Shown here piece by piece: positions 23,690 to 33,232 of a DNA stretch of 64,000 nucleotides. The DNA is taken from contig NZ_BJKL01000007.1 in the NCBI RefSeq assembly GCF_006538345.1, forward strand, positions 186,001 through 250,000, given 5' to 3'. Source of the DNA: Alteromonas sp. KUL49 (GTDB lineage: Bacteria > Pseudomonadota > Gammaproteobacteria > Enterobacterales > Alteromonadaceae). Numbering within the stretch: position 1 is the stretch's first letter; each line of letters opens with the position of its first letter. A program made the translations under genes and the position numbers. The notes under the pieces were generated by a model. The model saw only the letters and a program-made list of their open reading frames with translations, was not told the DNA's origin and made no database searches.

Positions 23690-25477
23690 TTAAAATGCGT
23701 AACCGCTGTGCTTGTTCTCAACCTTGTAGAAAGTTGCCTGCACGTAGTCGCTATCATTCCCGGTATTGTTCTGGTTATAAACGCCAGCTTTGAAATACAT
23801 ATATTGTCCACCGCTGGTGTAACCACTGTTACTCATATCAACAGTTTCAACAACGTCTGCTTTGCCGTCGCGAATGATGGTTACGGTTAATGTAGAGCCA
23901 GAAACATCAATGCGGTAACTAAATACTTCATCTAGTGAAATACCATCACTCGGGTTTGATGCGCTGCTCGAGCGGCTACCAATCATTTCATACCATTGAT
24001 CACTACCGCCATTGGGTTCATGAGCAATGTAGATGCTGCCTTTGCTATTGTTTGGCAACTTGCGGTAATACAAGCGCACAGGCTCATCGTCGTTGGCATG
24101 AATTTGACCAATAATCACTCGACCTACCTGGCTACTGCTACCCGTGGTAGTCACATGATTTACCGATAAGGTTGCATCTAATGTACCGTCAACACCACCA
24201 GAAATATTACGATCACTCGAAGGTGCATCACCAAATACCCAGTTGTTACCACCAACGCCTTTGGTAGCGTATTGAGTATCGCCTCGGCGTAACATTTCAC
24301 GTAACTCAGAGCGAGTATAACTAGTATTTGTAGAGGTTTTCGCACCTGCTACTGGCGCTCGGAAGACCATACCGCCATCTGTGGCCGTATAGAAGAAGCT
24401 ACTATTCTCGTATCCACTGCTGAGAGGACCCTCTTTAATAGTGTCAGCTTTACCATCTCCGTCAGTATCAATAGGAACACTTAAAGTCCAATCGAGCAAA
24501 TCAAAGTTGTCTGATGGCGGAAGGTTAGGATCGAGATTACCTGGGTTGGTTGGTGGTGGATCAACTGGGTCTGTCCCCCCATCAGTACCATCAGTACAAC
24601 CGATAATTTGCGCTTCAATCAAACTATTCCAATTGCTTGACGAGTTGCCTTGTCCGGTTACCCGCACAAATCGAGCGTCACTGTCTAACACATCCACATC
24701 TTCAAAACCTTGTGTTGTGCCGCTCGATTGGGCTGCGACTAGTACTGAGGTCCAGTTTTGGCCATCTAGGGAAGTATCTATCTCATAGTACGCGCTGCGT
24801 TGGTCGCCCTTGTACCAAGCCAGTCGGACGTCTGTAACTTCAGCGGTAGCCCCTAAATCAAAAGTAATTTGCTTACCAATGCCATTTGAAGACCAACGAG
24901 AGGTAGCCGCCAAATTTCCATCAATAGCATTTGCCGGTACGTTTCCATCGTTGGTGCCGTTGTCAGTCGCCATATTGATGGTCAAGGTATCACTACCTTG
25001 GCAACTCACAGGGTCGGTTCCACCGTTATCAGGCGGCGTGCTTGAACTACCGGCAGTTAATGTAAAATCATCGAAACGTCCTTCCCCGCCGTTGTATGCA
25101 CCATAGATAGTGGCAGAGGTCGCACTTCCCGAGTTAAACGTCACAGTGACCTGTTCCCAATCGCTGCTCGAATGATTGTTCGAAGCACTAATTCCACTTC
25201 CTTGAACGCCTAGTGTTCCGTTTCCGCGCACAAAAGCAGAAAGGGTGTAATTGGTGTTTGCAGTAAGAGCAACAGACTGTTCAACCCTGCCTGCTGATCC
25301 ACTTATCTTTACCGATCTGCTACCAGAGTTTGCTACACCGGATATTGCTGAAGGGTCAGTGTCGGCCCATCCATCAAAGTTGTTTTCAAATCCGGGGTTA
25401 TCCAAAGTCACGTTTGCTAATGCGGTCATGGGCACAAGTAAGCTCGAGAGCACAGTCGCGCGTAGGGGGTATTTCAT
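23690..25477 (-). CDS. Secreted alginate lyase, PL7 family, with two N-terminal carbohydrate-binding domains
   Basis: The protein (595 residues from ATG 25477, with AGGAAAA upstream) cleaves alginate by beta-elimination. A signal peptide (MKYPLRATVL ... ALA) is followed by a CBM4/9-like beta-sandwich (NPGFENNFDGWADTD, residues 22-140). A F5/8-type C/CBM32 domain (residues about 160-290) and a Pro/Asp linker come next. The PL7 catalytic domain has all three family motifs: RSELREM, QIHA and YFKAGVYNQN. The reading frame extends to 25561, but those residues are not signal-like. No other polysaccharide genes are nearby, so it is an isolated secreted enzyme. Confidence 0.93.
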   Translation of the reverse strand: MKYPLRATVLSSLLVPMTALANVTLDNPGFENNFDGWADTDPSAISGVANSGSRSVKISGSAGRVEQSVALTANTNYTLSAFVRGNGTLGVQGSGISASNNHSSSDWEQVTVTFNSGSATSATIYGAYNGGEGRFDDFTLTAGSSSTPPDNGGTDPVSCQGSDTLTINMATDNGTNDGNVPANAIDGNLAATSRWSSNGIGKQITFDLGATAEVTDVRLAWYKGDQRSAYYEIDTSLDGQNWTSVLVAAQSSGTTQGFEDVDVLDSDARFVRVTGQGNSSSNWNSLIEAQIIGCTDGTDGGTDPVDPPPTNPGNLDPNLPPSDNFDLLDWTLSVPIDTDGDGKADTIKEGPLSSGYENSSFFYTATDGGMVFRAPVAGAKTSTNTSYTRSELREMLRRGDTQYATKGVGGNNWVFGDAPSSDRNISGGVDGTLDATLSVNHVTTTGSSSQVGRVIIGQIHANDDEPVRLYYRKLPNNSKGSIYIAHEPNGGSDQWYEMIGSRSSSASNPSDGISLDEVFSYRIDVSGSTLTVTIIRDGKADVVETVDMSNSGYTSGGQYMYFKAGVYNQNNTGNDSDYVQATFYKVENKHSGYAF

Positions 25478-25775
25478 TCTTTGTTTTCCTATGTTGTGTG
25501 TTCGCATGTGAAGCTCAAACAACGAATCCCTTTCTATATGAAGCCTTGTCATGTGAAACACGTCTCAATCCAAGTAACATCTGGCAGCTTGTTAACCAAA
25601 TGTTTCTTCATTGTAAAACAAAGAATCAAAAATGGTAATAACAAAATATTAAATTGTCCGTAACATTTAAATAATTGGTTAACCAATATTAAAGAGGAGA
25701 GGAGATATTGCGGCGCATCATATTTCAATGCGAAGAAGCAATGGTCACTGAGGTGGTTTGCGAAATGATTTTCTA

Positions 25776-26360
25776 TCAGCGCAATGATGAACTAAGGGCT
25801 ATGCCACACACCTGTAAATTGGGCCAGCGTGTTTGCCACCCTTTGTTGACAATGCGCTCAATGAATATAGGCGATAGTTTGGCGGGGCTGTTTAGCGTAA
25901 TGGTATTGGCAAAGTTGCACGCTAATCCGAAGGGCGCGATAACATCACAAGCTCCAGTAGAAGTTAACCTCACTGCGACGCAGGTCTCTCGCTCAATCCA
26001 GTGAGAGATAGCATGCTCAGTACTGATGTAAGGCGAATGCCCATGTTTCTGATGCATTCTTGCTTGATTCTTAACTTGCCATCGTACTTTTGGGAGGCGT
26101 TCCGTTAAGTAGCTTTGAACGCGGTTTTCAGTGTCGATCGACACATCATTTTTATCGAAATAGACCACATCTACATCATTGAGTGGAGTTAATTCCGTCT
26201 TGTTGTGCGTATGATCCCAAATGGCGTTGCGAACGAAACCCGCTCCGATATAGCCTTGAGGTAGCTGACAGTCTCTCAATGCATGTAAACAGCCTACGCG
26301 GAATTCGTCAGAGAGCAGAATATCACTGACAAGATTTGAATACCCTGCTACAACGCTCAC
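25776..26360 (-). CDS. DUF925-type nucleotidyltransferase-like protein
   Basis: The protein of about 194 residues contains the family features YIGAGFVRNAIWD and LNDVDVVYFD, the latter resembling the metal-binding aspartate pair of nucleotidyltransferases. Later conserved features are W-QVKNQARMH and CVAVRL. The family is widespread, with no proven substrate. The open frame extends to ATG 26441, but that would overlap the bolA gene by 77 bp. GTG 26360, 4 nt after the bolA stop, is the more likely start. The two genes probably form an operon. The 298 bp to the right end of the alginate lyase hold no gene that I can support. Confidence 0.75.
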   Translation of the reverse strand: MSVVAGYSNLVSDILLSDEFRVGCLHALRDCQLPQGYIGAGFVRNAIWDHTHNKTELTPLNDVDVVYFDKNDVSIDTENRVQSYLTERLPKVRWQVKNQARMHQKHGHSPYISTEHAISHWIERETCVAVRLTSTGACDVIAPFGLACNFANTITLNSPAKLSPIFIERIVNKGWQTRWPNLQVCGIALSSSLR

Positions 26361-26364
26361 CGTG

Positions 26365-26688
26365 TTATTGGTTGTCGAGCTTACTTCCCCCCAAACACTT
26401 AGGCGATTCAAGGGCTTCGCCACCGCGAGCTTTCCACTCATCGGCAGTGTAGGTATGCAAGGCTAACGCATGTACTGGGCCTTCCAGTGCTTCAGCCACT
26501 AAACCATTGATGGTTCGATGGCGAGCAATCAAGCGCTTTCCTTCGAATGCGTCTGAAACGACAGTGACTTTAAAATGACTTTGAGCACCATCAGGGACAT
26601 TGTGCATGTAACTCTCATCAAGTATTTCTAAATAGCGCGGTGAAAGCGCTGGAACAATTTTGTCTTCAATGAAAGCTTTAACATTCAT
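26365..26688 (-). CDS. bolA: BolA-family protein
   Basis: The 107-residue protein has the BolA fold signature: an N-terminal helix, then SHFKVTVVSDAFEGKRLIAR, the conserved RHRTIN segment, and HALALHTYTADEW. BolA proteins bind [2Fe-2S] clusters with monothiol glutaredoxins and affect morphology and biofilm regulation. Length is typical. It is probably co-transcribed with the downstream nucleotidyltransferase-like gene. Confidence 0.9.
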   Translation of the reverse strand: MNVKAFIEDKIVPALSPRYLEILDESYMHNVPDGAQSHFKVTVVSDAFEGKRLIARHRTINGLVAEALEGPVHALALHTYTADEWKARGGEALESPKCLGGSKLDNQ

Positions 26689-26880
26689 AATGGTTTGCTC
26701 ATTTATACAACTACAAAGTACACAGATTCTATCATCCCAGTACCTCTTGTGTCTTTCTATTCCGAGTAGTGAACTCGTCTAAACTCCCTTGCTTGCTCTA
26801 TGAACCACCATCGCGGATAATACGCCTCGTAAGCGCTTACGGCGTTACGCTCTCTACTGACTTAGCACTGAAGACACATA

Positions 26881-28062
26881 ATGAACACGGCATTCTCTCT
26901 GGCTGATCGCCACTTTACACTGGTTCGCTACCCAGCGAAGCATCAACACAAAAGCTTACAAGCCTGGGACAGCGCAGACGAGTTGCTCATTGAGCATGTA
27001 GAAACCACCCTAGAAAATGACAACAATGAGCAGAAGATCCTCATTTTTAATGATGATTTTGGCGCACTAGGTTGCTGGTTCTCTCATCATAATCCGCACT
27101 GGGTGTCTGATTCTTATATTTCGACACGTTCGCTGCATGAGAATGTAAGTGCGAATAATCTGGAAGGAAAGGTAACCGAATTAACCAGCGTAGCTCCTCT
27201 CTCAGATATTGATGATTCACCCACTTTGGTGCTTATAAAAGTACCTCGCGCACTGGCATTGCTCGAGCAGCAGCTGATTGATTTACAAAGTATCGTTAAA
27301 CCAAACACGCGGATTATTGCTGCGGGTAAAGTGAAAAGCGTCACTAAGTCTGTACTGGGGTTGTTTGAGAACTACCTTGGCCCTACAAAAACATCGCTAG
27401 CGAAAAAGAAATCTCGACTGATTTTTAGTGAATTTACTACACAGAAACATCACGTATCCCCCTACCCTACAGTGTGGACATGCAACGCAAAAAATGGCAC
27501 GTCATTGACACTGTCTAACAATGCCAATGTATTCTCCCGCCAATCACTGGATATTGGCGCGCGTATCATGATGCCGCACATGCAGGTAGAGAACACCGAT
27601 AAAGTCATAGATTTGGGCTGCGGTAACGGTGTGCTGGGACTAAACGCACTTGCACTAGCCCCCGAGTGCGAAGTGACGTTTGTAGACGAGTCTTTTATGG
27701 CCATCGACAGCGCGAAGAAAAATGTTGAAACCAACTTCCCTGAACAACTCGCTCAGTGTAGTTTTGTTGCCAGTAATTGTTTAGAGTCGTTGCTTGATAA
27801 GGTTACACCTTACACCGAAAATACCAGGTCGTACTCAAAAGTGTTCTGTAACCCACCGTTTCATCAACAGAATGCCATTACCGACCATATCGCCTGGCAA
27901 ATGTTTAGTGACGCCAAAGCACTGTTGCGTACTGGGGGTCACTTAGTGGTGGTAGGCAACCGACACCTGGACTATCACATTAAGTTAAAACGCCTTTTTG
28001 GTGGCGTAAAGGTACTTGCCAGTGATAAGAAATTCGTTATCTTAGTAGCAGCAAAACGTTAA
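26881..28062 (+). CDS. rlmG: 23S rRNA (guanine-1835-N2) methyltransferase
   Basis: The 393-residue protein has a degenerate N-terminal methyltransferase-like half and an active C-terminal Rossmann half. The latter carries the SAM motif VIDLGCGNGVLGLNAL (about residue 240) and the catalytic NPPFHQQ (about 322), the hallmark of RlmG/RsmC-type guanine N2 methyltransferases. It modifies G1835 of 23S rRNA in E. coli. A periplasmic cyclophilin gene starts 14 nt downstream. Confidence 0.9.
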   Translation: MNTAFSLADRHFTLVRYPAKHQHKSLQAWDSADELLIEHVETTLENDNNEQKILIFNDDFGALGCWFSHHNPHWVSDSYISTRSLHENVSANNLEGKVTELTSVAPLSDIDDSPTLVLIKVPRALALLEQQLIDLQSIVKPNTRIIAAGKVKSVTKSVLGLFENYLGPTKTSLAKKKSRLIFSEFTTQKHHVSPYPTVWTCNAKNGTSLTLSNNANVFSRQSLDIGARIMMPHMQVENTDKVIDLGCGNGVLGLNALALAPECEVTFVDESFMAIDSAKKNVETNFPEQLAQCSFVASNCLESLLDKVTPYTENTRSYSKVFCNPPFHQQNAITDHIAWQMFSDAKALLRTGGHLVVVGNRHLDYHIKLKRLFGGVKVLASDKKFVILVAAKR

Positions 28063-28076
28063 AGGAATTCTTCGTA

Positions 28077-28688
28077 ATGAAACTCAGATTGGTTATCGGC
28101 TTTTTATTGGCTGCCATTTTTAGCTTAAGTGTGTTCGCAGCTACCAAGGAAGATGGTTCACATATTCAGCCTGATAATTATTACCCTCGAGTAAAAATAG
28201 AGACAAGTATGGGCGATATCATCGTCGAACTTGATCGCCGAAAAGCACCTATCACAGTAAACAACTTCCTGCGTTACGTTGATAAGCGCAGTTATGAAAA
28301 TACACTTATCCACCGTGTTGATCCTAACTTTGTCATACAAGGTGGTGGTTACACGCCTGACTATCGTGAAAAGCCCAGTTATGGTGAGATATTTAATGAG
28401 TCGGGAAGTGGTCTGAAAAACGACTTACACACTATTTCGATGGCGCGTTTAAACGGCCCACATACAGCATCCCGTCAGTTCTTTTTTAATATGAACGATA
28501 ACGAAAGCCTAGATCCTGGTAGAAGCTGGGGCTATTCGGTTTTTGGAATGGTTGTCGAGGGTGAAGCTGTGTTAGATGCAATCTCAGAGGTCGAAACGGA
28601 ATACTCTATTGAATTAAATACCACCAGCGTGCCTGTTGAGCAGATCCTCATCAAGAAAATCACTGTGCTACCGCCGGTAGAGTACTAA
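28077..28688 (+). CDS. Periplasmic peptidyl-prolyl cis-trans isomerase, cyclophilin type
   Basis: The 203-residue protein has a signal peptide (MKLRLVIGFL ... SVFA) and a cyclophilin core starting KIETSMGDIIVELDRRKAP. Bacterial PpiA-type signatures include NFVIQGGGY, with the GGGYTPDY region, and SRQFFFNM. It probably acts on periplasmic protein folding. Its 3' end overlaps the end of the convergent GNAT gene by 4 bp. Confidence 0.88.
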   Translation: MKLRLVIGFLLAAIFSLSVFAATKEDGSHIQPDNYYPRVKIETSMGDIIVELDRRKAPITVNNFLRYVDKRSYENTLIHRVDPNFVIQGGGYTPDYREKPSYGEIFNESGSGLKNDLHTISMARLNGPHTASRQFFFNMNDNESLDPGRSWGYSVFGMVVEGEAVLDAISEVETEYSIELNTTSVPVEQILIKKITVLPPVEY

Positions 28689-29191
28689 CCGCGTAAATTC
28701 AATCTAAAAAAGCTCTGTGGGCCTTCAGTATCAACACAGAGCTTCCCGCGTTTTTCAAACATCAGTGACGCTAGCACTTGCTGACTCTTAAGATTCTCTG
28801 GATGAGTCATGGCTGTGAGATAATCAAACTTTAGCTCGTCTCTGGCCCATGCAATAACTGTATTGCAAGCTTCCTTTGCAATACCTCTTCCTCTTGCTTC
28901 TGGCAGTAATGCAAACCCGAGGTCAGGGCATGTAAATAAGAAACGATTGATCAGCCCACATAACCCTAAAGGCGTGTTCGAATGTGCGTCTTTCACTGCA
29001 AGTAAGCCGTAGTTCCATTCATCTAAGTGAGCTGTAGAACGCGCTATATATTGGTGAGCATCGGAAATAGAGTGAACACCACGGTTGCCGATAAATCGCA
29101 ACCATAATGGGTCTTGATTGAGCGTGAGTAGCCAAGGTGCATCATCGGATGTAAGGGCACACAAGGTCAGTCTACGTGTAGAAAAATGCAT
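28685..29191 (-). CDS. GNAT acetyltransferase, RimJ/RimL type
   Basis: The 168-residue protein shows RimJ-like features: N-terminal STRRLTLCALTSDDAPWL, the acetyl-CoA loop LLPEARGRGIAKEA (about residue 98) and the C-terminal HPENLKSQQVL segment. The substrate may be a protein N-terminus or a small molecule. A large hairpin sits immediately upstream of its start codon. Confidence 0.85.
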   Translation of the reverse strand: MHFSTRRLTLCALTSDDAPWLLTLNQDPLWLRFIGNRGVHSISDAHQYIARSTAHLDEWNYGLLAVKDAHSNTPLGLCGLINRFLFTCPDLGFALLPEARGRGIAKEACNTVIAWARDELKFDYLTAMTHPENLKSQQVLASLMFEKRGKLCVDTEGPQSFFRLNLRG

Positions 29192-29192
29192 A

Positions 29193-29244
29193 CGGGCCGC
29201 ACCTTACTCATTAACGATTAGTCAGTGAGTATGATGGCGGCCCG
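29193..29244 (-). other. Long hairpin between TonB receptor and GNAT gene
   Basis: CGGGCCGC/GCGGCCCG outer arms and TACTCA/TGAGTA inner arms form a two-part stem in the 83-bp gap. There is no T run directly after it. It overlaps the place where the GNAT ribosome-binding site should be, so it may be a weak terminator or a translation-masking structure. Confidence 0.5.
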
Positions 29245-29274
29245 CAGTAATTAAAAGCCTTATTTTCTAAAACT

Positions 29275-31839
29275 TTAGAAGCTAGCTCTTACTCCAACAG
29301 TCAGGTTTCTACCTGGCAGTGGCGCTTGGTCTTTCAAGAATGAAGTGTGAACCCTAGCCTCTTCATCGGTTAGGTTGTTACCACGTGCGAAGAACACCCA
29401 ATCAACATTCTGTGTAGTCATACGATACTCCACATTGGCGTCAATTAAGGTGTAACCCTCAGTGCCCGTTTCAAACGATGCCACATTAGTCTGATCGTCA
29501 TACCAAGTCACACCAAGATCCGCACTTAACGCAGCGCCTTCATAGCTCAGGTTACCGCCAAAACGCAAAGGCGGTGTGCGCGGCAAGCTCTCGCTCTCAA
29601 CTTCAGCACGAATAAAATCGGTGAACAAGGTTAAACGTAGCTCTTGAGAGAAGTCATAATATCCCTCGGCTTCCATCCCCCAAATATCTGCATCCGCTTG
29701 TTGGAAGTAGTAAACGGGTAAACCTTCTTCGTCGTGGCCGTCCTCGTCATGACCATGCTCATCTTCATCGTGATGTTCATCTTCGTGATGCTCTTCTTCA
29801 TGTTCATCACCGTGTTCTTCATGAGCTTCGGCCAATGCAATTAGACCAGTATTAGACTGGAACACATAATCATCGGCTTGGTTATAAAAGAAAGACACAC
29901 TATAACCCCAATCACCGGTGAATTTACGGAAAGTAACGTCTAGGTTAGTACTGACCTCTTTTTCCACACGATTGAGTTCATCGTGAATTTCACCGTCTTC
30001 ATCAAGATCGAATACAAGGCCAATTTCATAACTTTGCGTAGCCAAATGCTGACCCGCTGAAAAGAGCTCTTGTTGGCTGGGCGCACGCTCACTGCGGGAT
30101 AGTGTTACTGCCACAGATTGGCCTTCAGCATACTCCCAATTCAAGCCCGCTGAGAGTGATGCACTAGAGAAATCATACGTATCAAAGCTGAACTCATGGG
30201 CTTCATGCTCGTCGTGATCTTCGTCTTCATCGTGATCATCATGGTCGTCATCGTGATGATCTTCATCTTCATGATCGTCTTCATGCTCATCATGATCATC
30301 GTCGTGGTCTTCGTCATGCTCGTCATGATGCTCAAGGGCTAGCTCAATTTCCATGTCTTCTGCATCAAAGTCTGTGAATTCAATACGACCACCGAGTTCA
30401 AAGGTCACATCACCCACTTTCTTTTGCTCAATCAGGAACAATGCCATGCTGTCCATGGTATTCGCTGGAGTAAAGGCCTCTTCGCCTTCTGCCACATAAT
30501 CGCTGTATTGGGTTTGTAGCCCAAATACACCGTGCCAACCATTGATCTCTTCATGATAGAAGCTCAAGCGAATTTCATTCGATTCATTTGAGAACAAAGT
30601 ACCTACTTCGCCCTCTTCTAACTCAACGTGTTCATAGTCTGTGTAAGACGCAGCAAATTTCACATTAGTGATACCGCGTACAGGAGAGTGCCACTCACCC
30701 GCAGCTTGATAGCGCGTCATATCAACGTCGAGCATCACGCCTTCTTCGCCATGTTCCTCCTCGCCATGCTCGTCATCATGCTCTTCGTCGCCATGCTCTT
30801 CTTCATGCTCGTCGTGATGACCGTGAGAATGTCCAGGAACGCCGTATAAATTGTCCAGTTTCTCTACTGAGAAACCGAAATAGCCTTCCTCTGCAACATA
30901 CGACAAACCCGCAGTAAAATCTGTGGTTTCCATTGCGCTGCTTTCAAGAATACCGTTAGGCTCATCTTCATCAGGGTCAACTGACGCATAACCGGGGATA
31001 TCTGCGTTTTCTGTATCTCTTGAGTAACCGTCGATGTGCCATGCAAACTGTCCTGCACCACCTGAGATATCCGCTCTAGCGAATTTACCTTCGTTAACCG
31101 AGCTATAGCTAAGTTCAGCTTCACCAGACACTGCGTCAGGAAGGTATTGTGGGATACGTCCATCAACCACATTGACCACACCACCAATGGCGCCGCTTCC
31201 GTACTGCAAGGTTGCTGGACCACGAAGGACTTCAACTTGAGTAGCGCTAGCCAATGAACTAGCAACATTGTGGTCCGGACCAACTCGTGAAACGTCAGAG
31301 ACATCTAAGCCGTTTTGTACAATCTTCACTCGTGGACCATCGTTACCACGAATAATTGGGCTACTAGACACAGGGCCAAAGTAAGTGCTGTGTACACCTG
31401 GTGTAGACTTCAACGTTTCACCCAGTGTTGCAGCCTCTACACGACGCAGTGCGTCTGCATTGAGTACAGTAACAGGCGTAACTGACTCCAATACTGAGGT
31501 TTCCAACGCAGTTGCGGTAACGACTATGTTTTCTACTGAAGAGGCTTTAAGCGTGAAGTCGACGTTTTGGTCACCCTCGACTTCACCTAAATCGTTGTCG
31601 CCGTGAATGTATTGTTCTGAGTAAACGTGTAGATGGATATGGGTTTGTTTAACGCCATCAAAGCGATACATCCCTTGTTCATCAGTCATTGCGACTCGGC
31701 GTGTACCTTCGATGTTAACTTGAGCACCAGCAACAGGTTTACCCATTTCATCGGTAACTTTACCCGTAACGGTAGTTGCCCAAGCAGAGTTAGAAAGAAT
31801 ACCTGCTATCGTCAAGCTCAAGAGCGACGGCAATCTCAT
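29275..31839 (-). CDS. TonB-dependent receptor, zinc-type (ZnuD-like), with His/Asp-rich loops
   Basis: The 854-residue outer-membrane receptor has a signal peptide (to AWA), an N-terminal carboxypeptidase-regulatory-like domain (residues 23-95), a plug (ETLKSTPGVHSTYFG, VEVLRGPATLQYGSGAIGG) and a beta-barrel ending in aromatic Phe. Three long loops are extremely rich in His, Asp and Glu (around residues 340-370, 500-545, 670-705), as in zinc-piracy receptors of the ZnuD type. Metal binding is therefore likely, though the metal is inferred. A partial Zur half-site (ATGTTATA) lies about 40 bp upstream near 31878. It ends 83 bp before the GNAT gene. Confidence 0.88.
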   Translation of the reverse strand: MRLPSLLSLTIAGILSNSAWATTVTGKVTDEMGKPVAGAQVNIEGTRRVAMTDEQGMYRFDGVKQTHIHLHVYSEQYIHGDNDLGEVEGDQNVDFTLKASSVENIVVTATALETSVLESVTPVTVLNADALRRVEAATLGETLKSTPGVHSTYFGPVSSSPIIRGNDGPRVKIVQNGLDVSDVSRVGPDHNVASSLASATQVEVLRGPATLQYGSGAIGGVVNVVDGRIPQYLPDAVSGEAELSYSSVNEGKFARADISGGAGQFAWHIDGYSRDTENADIPGYASVDPDEDEPNGILESSAMETTDFTAGLSYVAEEGYFGFSVEKLDNLYGVPGHSHGHHDEHEEEHGDEEHDDEHGEEEHGEEGVMLDVDMTRYQAAGEWHSPVRGITNVKFAASYTDYEHVELEEGEVGTLFSNESNEIRLSFYHEEINGWHGVFGLQTQYSDYVAEGEEAFTPANTMDSMALFLIEQKKVGDVTFELGGRIEFTDFDAEDMEIELALEHHDEHDEDHDDDHDEHEDDHEDEDHHDDDHDDHDEDEDHDEHEAHEFSFDTYDFSSASLSAGLNWEYAEGQSVAVTLSRSERAPSQQELFSAGQHLATQSYEIGLVFDLDEDGEIHDELNRVEKEVSTNLDVTFRKFTGDWGYSVSFFYNQADDYVFQSNTGLIALAEAHEEHGDEHEEEHHEDEHHDEDEHGHDEDGHDEEGLPVYYFQQADADIWGMEAEGYYDFSQELRLTLFTDFIRAEVESESLPRTPPLRFGGNLSYEGAALSADLGVTWYDDQTNVASFETGTEGYTLIDANVEYRMTTQNVDWVFFARGNNLTDEEARVHTSFLKDQAPLPGRNLTVGVRASF

Positions 31840-31992
31840 GTGTGTTTCCTTTGTAAGTATTATTTATAAAATGCGTGATGTTATATCATTGTTGTAATGT
31901 GCAATTTTAAAGTCAACTTAAAAAAGATTACTCACTAAGCATTGCGGCAAGCGACATAACTATCGTTAGTAGTATATGTCTAATAGGAAGGC

Positions 31993-32960
31993 CTATGCGC
32001 GATGGACAGTAAAGTTGATGACGTCTTGAATATGCGACGCGCCGGTTTTAATCATGAGCAATCTATCGATTCCTAAGGCAACGCCGGAGCAAGGTGGCAG
32101 ACCTGATTCAAGTGCGGCAAGAAACGCTTCGTCAATGGGGCGCTCGGGTAGGCCTGATTCACGTCTTTTTTTGTTATCTTCGATAAAGCGCAAGCGCTGC
32201 TCGTCTGCGTCACTGAGCTCGTGAAACCCGTTAGCGAGTTCTGCGCCTTGATAATACACCTCAAAACGGTCTGCGGTTTGCGGGTCATCTGTATTTACCT
32301 TGGCCAATGCCGCTTGTGAGGCGGGAAAACCAAAATAAAGCACGGTGAGTCATTACCAATTTCTGGCTCTACTACCTGAGAAAACAACAGTTGAAGTTTG
32401 CTATCGGTATCGAGCTGTTCCGGCTTATTGATATCAATCCCATGCTCACACATTGCCCTAACGAGAATATCATCGCTGACATCAAGGGGGTCTATGCCAA
32501 CATACTTCATAAACGCCGCTTGATACGTCAATCTTGTTGAGGTGTTCGTATTCAGGCACGACATTAACAGCGCGTCGACTTCATCCATTAACTGGTGATG
32601 GTCAAACCCTGGTCGATACCATTCCAACATAGTGAACTCAGGATTGTGCCATCGCCCTTCGCCTTCATGACGAAACGCTTTACAAATTTGATAAATCGCT
32701 CCACTTTGCGCACATAACAATCGTTTCATGGCGTATTCGGGAGAGGTTTGCAAAAACAGTGTTTTGCTCGCACCCGCCTGAGAAAAGTCAAACTTTGTGG
32801 AGAATGCATCGATGTATTGGTCAGTTACTGTACCCGATGACAACAAAGGTGTTTCCACTTCAAGTACATTACGTGCTTCAAAAAAAGCGCGGATTGTCTT
32901 GAGCATATTTGCTCTCGCCACGCGAGCTTCGTGAGACGTTGATGGCTGCCATTGGGTCAT
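31993..32960 (-). pseudogene. epmA: Elongation factor P lysyltransferase EpmA (GenX/PoxA), one-base frameshift
   Basis: EpmA is a lysyl-tRNA synthetase paralogue that attaches beta-lysine to EF-P. The first segment, from ATG 32960, includes class II motifs FLQTSPEYAMKRLL and AFRHEGEGRWHNPEFTMLEWYRPG. The frame is lost at 32332-32335, where four T (minus strand) should be five to give [16 protein letters not shown]. The second segment ends with the class II motif 3 region [11 protein letters not shown]. The restored length is about 322 residues, as in E. coli. The presence of efp with its modifiable Lys and of epmB next door argues that the gene works and the base is a sequencing error. Confidence 0.88.
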
Positions 32961-33060
32961 AGAAATATTAAAACGGTGAAATTGAAACAAAAAGAGAGGC
33001 TAGGCTGAGCAATGTCGGTCAATTAGCAGGGTTTTCGATGTAAGCGAGGGGAAGTGATGG

Positions 33061-33135
33061 ACTTTTTACGGCCGTCCTCGGCATGGATGCCGAGGCCGAG
33101 CCCCATGGAAGGGTCTACTGCGTGCTGTAAAAAGT
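33061..33135. repeat. REP-like palindromic element between epmA and efp
   Basis: Outer inverted repeats ACTTTTTAC (33061) and GTAAAAAGT (33127) flank a GC-rich hairpin CCTCGGCA/TGCCGAGG (33076-33095) and a CCCCATGGAAGGG core. It lies in a 272-bp intergenic gap with no gene and looks like a dispersed palindromic repeat. Copy number cannot be checked here. Confidence 0.6.
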
Positions 33136-33232
33136 TTATTGCTTTCCCTCAGTGAGATCGAGACAACCTTTTATCGCTGAAGCTACTTGCATTAAGCCAC
33201 GCTGAGCCCCTCTTCATAGCTTACACTCAAAA

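Noticed and set aside
29631..30849. Several repeats and open frames opposite or within the TonB receptor, looking like tandem repeats or an array
   Set aside because: They result from repeated His, Asp and Glu codons in the receptor loops; there are no spacers, and the frames are Met/Thr or Arg/Ser-rich shadows.
31877..31889. Full Zur box in front of the TonB receptor
   Set aside because: Only one half (ATGTTATA) matches; the other half does not, so it is mentioned only as a half-site.
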